Part shown: positions 1 through 5,039 of the stretch, piece after piece
Layout: each line of letters starts with the position of its first letter
Numbering within the stretch: the stretch's first letter is position 1
NCBI GenBank assembly: GCA_023433985.1
Contig: JAEYTN010000089.1
Span: 1-5,039 of the forward strand
DNA length: 5,039 nt
DNA from: Pseudomonadota bacterium
Lineage (GTDB): Bacteria; Pseudomonadota; Alphaproteobacteria; Rhizobiales; Devosiaceae
Reading direction: 5' to 3'
The notes under the pieces: model-generated
Told to the model about the DNA's origin: nothing
What the model saw: only the letters and a program-made list of their open reading frames with translations
The model's database searches: none
Translations under genes and position numbers: made by a program

Positions 1-1501
<1,501 letters not shown>

Positions 1502-1505
1502 GCGC

Positions 1506-1512
1506 CCTTCCT
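1506..1512 (-). promoter_or_regulatory. Ribosome-binding site of dnaE
   Basis: Read on the minus strand this is AGGAAGG, four bases before the ATG at 1501 (about six from the GGAAG core). Together with the in-frame TAG immediately upstream, it fixes the dnaE start. Confidence 0.75.
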
Positions 1513-1521
1513 ACTCGCGTC

Positions 1522-1557
1522 GTGGAGGACGGGCCAATTCAACAGCCCGTAATCCAC
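1522..1557. repeat. Imperfect inverted repeat between the small ORF and dnaE
   Basis: GTGGA (1522-1526) pairs with TCCAC (1553-1557) and CGGGC (1530-1534) pairs with GCCCG (1545-1549). All arms share one centre at 1539.5, with a 3-by-3 mismatch between the two stems and a 10-base loop. It occupies most of the 61-base gap between the small ORF stop and the dnaE start. It has no T tract, so it is not a classic intrinsic terminator. It could be an RNA processing or stabilising hairpin, a weak attenuator or a protein site. The symmetry is seen directly; any role is inference. Confidence 0.4.
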
Positions 1558-1562
1558 AGCCC

Positions 1563-1661
1563 TCACACGAGTCGGGAGGCGATATCCATCCAGCCGAGCG
1601 AGGCGACCGAGAACCCGGCAATGGTGACGAAAGCGAGCGCATCCTTGAGGAAAGAGAGCAT
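1563..1661 (-). CDS. Small single-helix membrane peptide, 32 aa, unknown function
   Basis: The 32-codon ORF starts MLSFLKDALAFV and ends MDIASRLV before TGA. Residues 8-24 form one hydrophobic helix, preceded by K6-D7 and followed by a short polar tail, so a single-span inner-membrane or amphipathic peptide is expected. Support for coding: a perfect GGAGGT ribosome-binding site four bases before the ATG, about 81% G or C at third codon positions, and a plausible promoter upstream. An in-frame ATG four codons earlier overlaps that ribosome-binding site and has none of its own, so the internal ATG is preferred. It lies on the dnaE strand 61 bases upstream of it and could be its leader cistron. 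GTTC-type repeats sit in its presumed promoter. Family not recognised. The size and topology recall SOS-induced division inhibitors such as the 29-residue SidA of Caulobacter, but this is analogy only. It could also be a leader peptide or chance. Confidence 0.6.
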   Translation of the reverse strand: MLSFLKDALAFVTIAGFSVASLGWMDIASRLV

Positions 1662-1665
1662 CGGG

Positions 1666-1671
1666 ACCTCC
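1666..1671 (-). promoter_or_regulatory. Perfect Shine-Dalgarno of the 32-aa ORF
   Basis: The minus strand reads GGAGGT, four bases before the ATG at 1661. This is the strongest ribosome-binding site seen in the window. It is the main reason to treat the short ORF as translated and to choose this ATG over the one at 1673. Confidence 0.65.
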
Positions 1672-1685
1672 ATTGTTTCCGATAC

Positions 1686-1714
1686 GTTCTTGTATGTTTT
1701 TGGTTTGTTCTTGT
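1686..1714. promoter_or_regulatory. Phased GTTC-type direct repeats, LexA-like operator candidate
   Basis: GTTCTTGT occurs perfectly at 1686-1693 and 1707-1714, exactly 21 bases apart (two helical turns), with a related GTTTTTGG at 1696-1703 between them. The right half reads GTTT-N7-GTTC (1696-1710), one mismatch from the alphaproteobacterial LexA box GTTC-N7-GTTC. The left half has spacing N6 rather than N7, so it is not a proper box. The element lies in the spacer and -10 of the candidate minus-strand promoter and next to the -35 of the plus-strand one. LexA binding is inference; another direct-repeat binder is equally possible. Confidence 0.4.
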
Positions 1715-1717
1715 CGA
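1689..1717 (-). promoter_or_regulatory. Candidate sigma-70-type promoter for the small ORF (and possibly dnaE)
   Basis: On the minus strand TCGACA (1717-1712, 5 of 6 to the -35 consensus) is followed after exactly 17 bases by TACAAG (1694-1689, 4 of 6 to the -10). Transcription would begin near 1682, giving a leader of about 20 bases that contains the GGAGGT. The GTTC-type repeats fall between and over the two boxes, where a repressor would block polymerase. Predicted by eye only. Confidence 0.4.
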
Positions 1718-1739
1718 GTCGGATCGGGACCGCTATCAA
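1711..1739 (+). promoter_or_regulatory. Candidate promoter for the PEP mutase-family gene
   Basis: TTGTCG (1711-1716) and TATCAA (1734-1739) are 17 bases apart, each matching 4 of 6 consensus bases. The start would fall near 1746, leaving a leader of about 75 bases. Its -35 overlaps the -35 of the opposing minus-strand promoter, so the two could compete. Weak prediction by eye. Confidence 0.3.
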
Positions 1740-1764
1740 GATGTGGTTAACGCGAGGGTGGGTA

Positions 1765-1795
1765 GCGACGCCCCCTCGGCGATACGAGGGGTCGC
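1765..1795 (+). repeat. Hairpin in the leader of the PEP mutase-family gene
   Basis: CCCCTCG (1772-1778) pairs with CGAGGGG (1785-1791) around a six-base GCGATA loop. GCGA (1765-1768) can extend the stem with TCGC (1792-1795) across a three-base bulge. The stem ends 25 bases before the start codon and leaves the ribosome-binding region free. There is no T tract on either strand, so termination is unlikely. It may be an mRNA-stabilising 5' hairpin. The pairing is visible; function is unknown. Confidence 0.4.
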
Positions 1796-1820
1796 GGGTG
1801 TCGACCTTGGGAGTGAGGCG

Positions 1821-2654
1821 ATGGATCAGTTCGAGAAGGCGCAGCGGTTCAAGGCGATGCACGAGGGGCCGCTGTTCGTGATTCCGAACCCTTGGGACGC
1901 GGGGACGGCGCGGCTGCTCGCGAGCCTCGGCTTTGGGGCACTCACCACGACCAGCGCCGGCCTCGCCTATGCGCTGGGGCGGCAGGATATGTCGGTGACG
2001 CGCGAGGAAGCGCTGAAGAACGCCGCGGACATCGTGGCGGCGGTGGGGCTGCCGGTGGCGGCCGACCTGGAGAATGGCTACGGCGATGCACCCGAGGGCG
2101 CGGCCGAGACCATCCGGCGGGCCGGCGAGGTGGGGCTGGTGGGCGGCTCGATCGAGGATGCGACGGGACGGCCGGACGAGCCGATCTACGAGTTCGCGCA
2201 TTCGGTGGAGCGGGTGGCGGCGGCGGTGGAGGCGGCGCGGACCCTGCCCTTTCCGTTCACCTTCGTGGCGCGGGCCGAGAACTTCCTGCATGGGCGCCCG
2301 GACCTCGACGACACGATCCGGCGGCTGCAGGCCTTCGAGCAGGCGGGGGCCGATGTGCTGTTCGCGCCGGGGCTGCCGAGCCTCGAGGCGATCCGCACGG
2401 TGTGTGCTTCGGTGTCGAAGCCGGTCAACGTGGTGCTCGGCGCGCGGAACACGCCCTACTCGCTCGACCAGCTGGCGGAGGCCGGGGTGAAGCGGGTGAG
2501 CACAGGCTCGTCCTTCGCGCGGGCGGCACTGACGGGCCTGCGCGATGCGGCGCTGGAGTTGCTGGGGCCGGGCACCGCGACGTATCTCGACACGGCAATC
2601 ACCTCGGCTGAGGTGGCGAAGGTGATGGCGCCCCGCGCCCCGGGCGATGCATAG
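1821..2654 (+). CDS. PEP mutase/isocitrate lyase superfamily protein (PrpB-like fold)
   Basis: A 277-residue protein of the phosphoenolpyruvate mutase/isocitrate lyase superfamily, whose cytosolic Mg-dependent barrel enzymes make or break C-C or P-C bonds next to a carboxylate in 2-oxo acid-type substrates. Visible marks are NPWDAGTARLLASLGF at 23-38, TTTSAGLAYALG at 42-53, the acidic metal-site segment ADLENGYGD at 81-89 (D82, E84), GSIEDATG at 109-116 and VARAEN at 149-154. The KRCGH-type catalytic-cysteine motif of isocitrate and methylisocitrate lyases is absent; the protein has one cysteine near residue 197, outside that loop. It is therefore probably neither of those lyases. Oxaloacetate decarboxylase-like or other lyase chemistry is possible; the substrate cannot be read from sequence. 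The start is supported by GGGAG at 1809-1813, seven bases upstream. A 39-base gap to the next gene suggests a shared transcript. Confidence 0.9.
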   Translation: MDQFEKAQRFKAMHEGPLFVIPNPWDAGTARLLASLGFGALTTTSAGLAYALGRQDMSVTREEALKNAADIVAAVGLPVAADLENGYGDAPEGAAETIRRAGEVGLVGGSIEDATGRPDEPIYEFAHSVERVAAAVEAARTLPFPFTFVARAENFLHGRPDLDDTIRRLQAFEQAGADVLFAPGLPSLEAIRTVCASVSKPVNVVLGARNTPYSLDQLAEAGVKRVSTGSSFARAALTGLRDAALELLGPGTATYLDTAITSAEVAKVMAPRAPGDA

Positions 2655-2693
2655 GCGATGGATTTCGGCCGCGCGGGCGGCTAGGGCTGATGC

Positions 2694-3044
2694 ATGGCCA
2701 TCGACCCGCGCGACAAAGACAGGCTGATCCGCATCCTGAGGCTGCTCGGCTCCGATCAGGTGGGCGAGCGTGCTTCGGCGGCAATGGCGGCAAGCCGCTT
2801 GCTGGACTCCCTGGGGCTGAGCTGGGAAGAGGTGCTCGAGCCGCCACCGGGACCGACGCGGGTGGTGGTGCAGCGGGTGCGCGAGTGGGACGTCAACCAT
2901 CGCGAAGCCGCCGAGACCCGTATCCGGCAGCTCAAGGATACGACCGAGCGGCAGGCGCGGCAAATCCGGGCGCTCAGGACGCGTATCAATTCGCTTACCG
3001 ATCGCGAACGCAAGCGGCGCGAGGGCGAGCAGCTGGACCTGTAG
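2694..3044 (+). CDS. Hypothetical helical protein, DUF2786-like N-terminus and C-terminal coiled coil
   Basis: A 116-residue soluble protein not firmly recognised. Residues 8-48 (DRLIRILRLLGSD, then SRLLDSLGLSWEEVL) resemble the short helical module found in DUF2786-type and related alphaproteobacterial proteins, where a multi-helix segment ends in a G-L-x-W-x-x-L turn. A proline-rich linker at 50-54 follows. Residues about 71-112 are strongly charged, with hydrophobic residues spaced as in a coiled coil (I77, L80, I91, L94, I98, L101), so self-association is likely. There are no cysteines, signal peptide or membrane segment. The only ribosome-binding hint is AGGG at 2683-2686. It lies 39 bases after the PEP mutase-family gene and 49 before the exoD-like gene on the same strand, so co-transcription is plausible. 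Function unknown. Confidence 0.75.
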   Translation: MAIDPRDKDRLIRILRLLGSDQVGERASAAMAASRLLDSLGLSWEEVLEPPPGPTRVVVQRVREWDVNHREAAETRIRQLKDTTERQARQIRALRTRINSLTDRERKRREGEQLDL

Positions 3045-3093
3045 CTGCCCGGCGGCACGGGAACGCGGAAGGCTCGTTGCACGTTCTCGCGGG

Positions 3094-3681
3094 ATGTCCA
3101 CGCCCTCCGACGGCACGCTCGCTCCCATCGTCGATGAAGTCGACAAGCACGCCAAGGCGGGCGATCCCGTTTCCATCGGCATGATCCGCGAGATCGCAGG
3201 GCAGCGGGCGGCGGGACCGATGCTGCTGCTGCCGGCGCTCCTTGCGATGTCGCCGCTCACCGTCATTCCGGGACTCGCGACGATCATCGGGCTCAACACG
3301 GTACTGGTGGCAGGACAGATCGCGCTGGGGCACGAACACATCTGGCTCCCTAAGTGGCTGAGCAAGCTCAAGCTGGCGCCTACACACGCCAAGAAGCTGG
3401 TGAAGTTCCTGAAGCCGGTGGGCAAGGTGGCCGACGAGGTGGCGAAGCCGCGCTTGCAGTTTCTCACCTCGTGGCCGTTGCGTCGGGTCGGCGCGGCAGC
3501 CTGCACGGTGATCGGAGCTGCGATGCCGCTGACCGAGGTGATTCCGTTCACAGCCACATGGGTCGGGGCGCTGATCGCCACCTATGCGCTCGCGATCACG
3601 GCACGCGATGGACTGCTGGCGCTGGCCAGGGCCGGGTTGATCCTGGCGGTGGCGACGATCGGGCTCAGCTTCCTGCTCTAG
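3094..3681 (+). CDS. ExoD-family exopolysaccharide synthesis membrane protein
   Basis: A 195-residue integral membrane protein of the ExoD family. ExoD was first described in Sinorhizobium meliloti, where mutants are altered in exopolysaccharide production, alkali tolerance and nodule invasion; its biochemical activity is unknown. The architecture fits: an N-terminal cytosolic part with the GDPVSIGMIREIAGQRAAGP segment (23-42), a hydrophobic pair (about 42-79, LLLPALLAMSPLTVIPG), the WLPKWL motif at 84-89, a basic amphipathic linker (90-131), and three more hydrophobic segments (about 132-151, 152-170, 174-195) including the family-typical ARDGLLALA (170-178). Length is usual for the family. 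The start has no clear ribosome-binding site, but no in-frame alternative lies close upstream and the N-terminus begins where homologues do. It may share a transcript with the two genes before it. Confidence 0.92.
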   Translation: MSTPSDGTLAPIVDEVDKHAKAGDPVSIGMIREIAGQRAAGPMLLLPALLAMSPLTVIPGLATIIGLNTVLVAGQIALGHEHIWLPKWLSKLKLAPTHAKKLVKFLKPVGKVADEVAKPRLQFLTSWPLRRVGAAACTVIGAAMPLTEVIPFTATWVGALIATYALAITARDGLLALARAGLILAVATIGLSFLL

Positions 3682-3702
3682 AGATTTCGATACGGGCCGG
3701 CC

Positions 3703-3733
3703 TTGACGGCCGCCTCATTACGTAACATATCAA
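3703..3733 (+). promoter_or_regulatory. Candidate promoter of the rrf2-like gene, possibly leaderless
   Basis: TTGACG (3703-3708, 5 of 6 to the -35) precedes TATCAA (3728-3733, 4 of 6 to the -10) at 19 bases, longer than the usual 17. A start site about seven bases downstream would fall at the ATG at 3739. No ribosome-binding site precedes that ATG, which agrees with a leaderless message. The fit is imperfect and made by eye. Confidence 0.4.
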
Positions 3734-3738
3734 GTTAC
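3722..3738. promoter_or_regulatory. Dyad operator candidate abutting the rrf2-like start codon
   Basis: GTAAC (3722-3726) and GTTAC (3734-3738) form a perfect 5-base dyad around seven bases, with an extra matching A/T pair at 3720 and 3740. It covers the candidate -10 and touches the ATG at 3739. Rrf2 regulators commonly bind dyads over their own promoters, so autorepression is the natural reading. Binding is inferred. Confidence 0.5.
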
Positions 3739-4221
3739 ATGAGTTTCGACACACGCCTTTCCGGCATTCTTCACGTCCTGTTGCACATGGCCGAACACCG
3801 CGACCCGGTGACCTCGGAGGTGCTGGCGCGGGCCATGCACACCAACCCGGTCGTAGTCCGACGCGTAATGGCAGGGTTACGCGAGCAGGGGCTGGTGCAA
3901 TCCACCAAGGGGCATGGCGGGGGCTGGACCATCGCCTGCGACATGGAGCGGACCACGCTGAGGCACATCTACGAGGCGGTGGGCTCCCCTGCCCTGATCG
4001 CGCTCGGCAACCGCTCCGAGCGGCCGACCTGCCTCGTCGAGCAGGCGGTGAATACGGCGCTGGACGAGACGTTCCGCGAGGCCGAAGCGCTGATGCTGAC
4101 GCGGCTGGGAGGGGTGAGCCTTGCGGCGCTGAGTGCGGATTTCCATCGCCGGATGGTGGCCGGCGGCTACTCAATCTATCACCAACACGCACACGACCCG
4201 GAGCACGACCATGCATCATGA
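3739..4221 (+). CDS. Rrf2-family transcriptional regulator
   Basis: A 160-residue winged-helix DNA-binding protein of the Rrf2 family (IscR, NsrR, CymR relatives). It has the N-terminal helix MSFDTRLSGILHVLLHMA, a helix-turn-helix at about 24-49 (TSEVLARAM, then NPVVVRRVMAGLREQG), the GHGGGW wing at 58-63, and a long dimerisation helix after residue 98. Fe-S members carry three clustered cysteines in the sensor region; here only C98 is there, with C67 in the winged domain. A thiol-based or ligand sensor is therefore likelier than an Fe-S one. The C-terminal 13 residues are unusually His-rich (H148, 150, 152, 156, 158). The start at 3739 fits the family N-terminus; an upstream in-frame TTG at 3703 would instead overlap the candidate -35. 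The gene overlaps the flavoprotein start by 11 bases, implying that it controls that gene. Confidence 0.93.
   Translation: MSFDTRLSGILHVLLHMAEHRDPVTSEVLARAMHTNPVVVRRVMAGLREQGLVQSTKGHGGGWTIACDMERTTLRHIYEAVGSPALIALGNRSERPTCLVEQAVNTALDETFREAEALMLTRLGGVSLAALSADFHRRMVAGGYSIYHQHAHDPEHDHAS
4200..4203 (+). promoter_or_regulatory. Ribosome-binding site of the flavoprotein gene inside the rrf2-like ORF
   Basis: GGAG sits seven bases before the ATG at 4211, inside the last codons of the regulator. It favours 4211 over the ATG at 4218, which is out of frame with the flavoprotein. The arrangement suggests translational coupling. Confidence 0.65.
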
Positions 4222-5039
4222 CGCGATCATCATCGGCGGCAGCTTTGCCGGGCTGGCGGCAGCAACCTACCTGGCGCGCGGACGGCGCGACGTCGCGGTG
4301 ATCGACGCGGGCGCGCCGCGGAACAGGTTCGCCCAGCATTCGCACGGTTTCCTCGGTTTCGACGGAACGGCGCCGGGCGACATACTGTCGAGGGCGCGGG
4401 AGCAGGTCGGCGCCTACCCCACGGTATCGTTCATCGCGGGAGAAGCGGTGGCGGCGGAAAAGCGAGAGACCGGGTTCGCCGTAACCCTGGGATCGGGCGA
4501 GGTCGTGAACGGCAGCAAGCTGGTGCTCGCCTTCGGCATCCATGACGTGCTGCCCGACGTCCCCGGCCTGAGGGAGAGGTGGGGGAAGTCGGTGATCCAT
4601 TGTCCCTATTGCCACGGCTATGAGTTTGCCGGGCAGCGGCTGGGGGTGCTCGGGCTATCGCCGAACTCGCTGCACCAAGCCATGCTGATCCCCGAATGGG
4701 GCCCGACGACCTTCTTCCTCAACGGGCAGCCGGAGCCGGACGGGACCACGCTGCAGGAGCTCGAGCGACGGGGCGTGCATATCGAGCGCGAGCGGGTGGT
4801 GGAACTGAGGGGAGAGGGTGCGGCGCTGTCGACGGTGCAACTGGCAGATGGGCGGCAGGCGCGGATCGATGCGCTCTATATCGGCGCGCCGACGCGGCTC
4901 AACAGCCCGATCGCCGAACAGCTGGGCTGCGCCCTCGACGAGGGGCCGCTCGGCAAGACGGTTCGCACCGATGCGATGAAGGCGACGACGGTGGCCGACG
5001 TGTGGGCGGTCGGCGATATCACGCGGGGCGGCCACAGCG
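4211..5039 (+). CDS. Thioredoxin reductase-like NAD(P)/FAD-dependent oxidoreductase, C-terminus outside window
   Basis: The first 276 residues of a flavoprotein usually about 300 long. The FAD-binding Rossmann motif is at 6-15 (IIIGGSFAGL), with the acidic residue ending strand two at D32 (VIDAG). The redox pair is C131-P-Y-C134 followed by HGYE, and the second FAD signature is near the end (VWAVGD, D269). These match the low-molecular-weight thioredoxin reductase fold. The NADPH site looks eroded: the usual GxGxxA stretch reads GLSPNS (148-153), and the HRRxxxR segment is replaced by FLNGQPE near 169-175. The CxxC-HGYE signature also occurs in dithiol oxidases of the GliT/HlmI type, so oxygen-dependent disulfide formation or use of another electron donor is possible. 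The substrate is unknown. It is probably repressed by the overlapping Rrf2 regulator. Confidence 0.9.
   Translation, partial: MHHDAIIIGGSFAGLAAATYLARGRRDVAVIDAGAPRNRFAQHSHGFLGFDGTAPGDILSRAREQVGAYPTVSFIAGEAVAAEKRETGFAVTLGSGEVVNGSKLVLAFGIHDVLPDVPGLRERWGKSVIHCPYCHGYEFAGQRLGVLGLSPNSLHQAMLIPEWGPTTFFLNGQPEPDGTTLQELERRGVHIERERVVELRGEGAALSTVQLADGRQARIDALYIGAPTRLNSPIAEQLGCALDEGPLGKTVRTDAMKATTVADVWAVGDITRGGHS

Noticed and set aside
2668..2681. A GCCGC/GCGGC hairpin between the PEP mutase-family gene and the 116-aa gene
   Set aside because: It is a short stem of a kind expected by chance at this GC content, with no T tract and no other sign of function.
1563..3581. A 672-codon open frame on the minus strand spanning three plus-strand genes
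   Set aside because: It is opposite recognisable PEP mutase-family and ExoD-family genes, has low-complexity Arg/Pro/His-rich translation and no family resemblance. Only its last 32 codons, which have their own ribosome-binding site, are kept as a real gene.
3695..3711. A GGCCG/CGGCC hairpin after the exoD-like gene as a terminator
   Set aside because: The stem is only five base pairs and no T tract follows. It overlaps the candidate promoter of the next gene, so it cannot be supported as an intrinsic terminator.
3703..3738. An upstream TTG start adding 12 residues to the Rrf2 regulator
   Set aside because: It has no ribosome-binding site, overlaps the candidate -35, and would translate the operator dyad. 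The family N-terminus begins at the ATG at 3739.
3665..4615. A 316-codon minus-strand open frame opposite the Rrf2 and flavoprotein genes
   Set aside because: The plus strand carries clear Rrf2 and FAD-oxidoreductase motifs. The minus translation is Arg/Pro/Ser-rich without recognisable domains.

Overview
The window is GC-rich, densely coding bacterial DNA. It looks like an alphaproteobacterium, probably order Hyphomicrobiales (Rhizobiales). The reasons are the DnaE1-type replicative polymerase sequence, an ExoD-family membrane protein, an Rrf2/flavoprotein pair and GTTC-type direct repeats. A Devosia-like genus is possible, but that is only an impression.

Layout: The left 1.5 kb is the 5' half of dnaE (DNA polymerase III alpha) on the minus strand, running off the left edge. 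Just upstream, also on the minus strand, is a 32-codon ORF with a perfect GGAGGT ribosome-binding site that predicts a single-helix membrane peptide. An AT-richer divergent control region (about 1675-1820) follows. It holds phased GTTC-type repeats resembling the alphaproteobacterial LexA box and overlapping candidate promoters for both directions. On the plus strand come three closely spaced genes: a PEP mutase/isocitrate lyase superfamily enzyme, a 116-residue helical protein of unknown function, and an ExoD-family membrane protein. The right end holds an Rrf2-family regulator overlapping by 11 bases a thioredoxin-reductase-like flavoprotein that runs off the right edge.

How the parts may work together: The Rrf2/flavoprotein pair looks like a self-contained thiol- or redox-responsive operon. 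The regulator has no Fe-S cysteine cluster motif but keeps a cysteine in the sensor region. Its promoter carries a dyad reaching to the start codon, with no ribosome-binding site, which suggests a leaderless, autoregulated message. The partner keeps a redox CPYC pair but has lost the usual NADPH-binding signatures. The small membrane peptide behind GTTC repeats and next to dnaE is the most intriguing element. In size, topology and possible SOS-type control it resembles the Caulobacter division inhibitor SidA, but no homology is shown here.

No tRNA, rRNA, CRISPR array, insertion sequence or attachment site was seen. The very long extra open frames in this DNA are side effects of high GC content.
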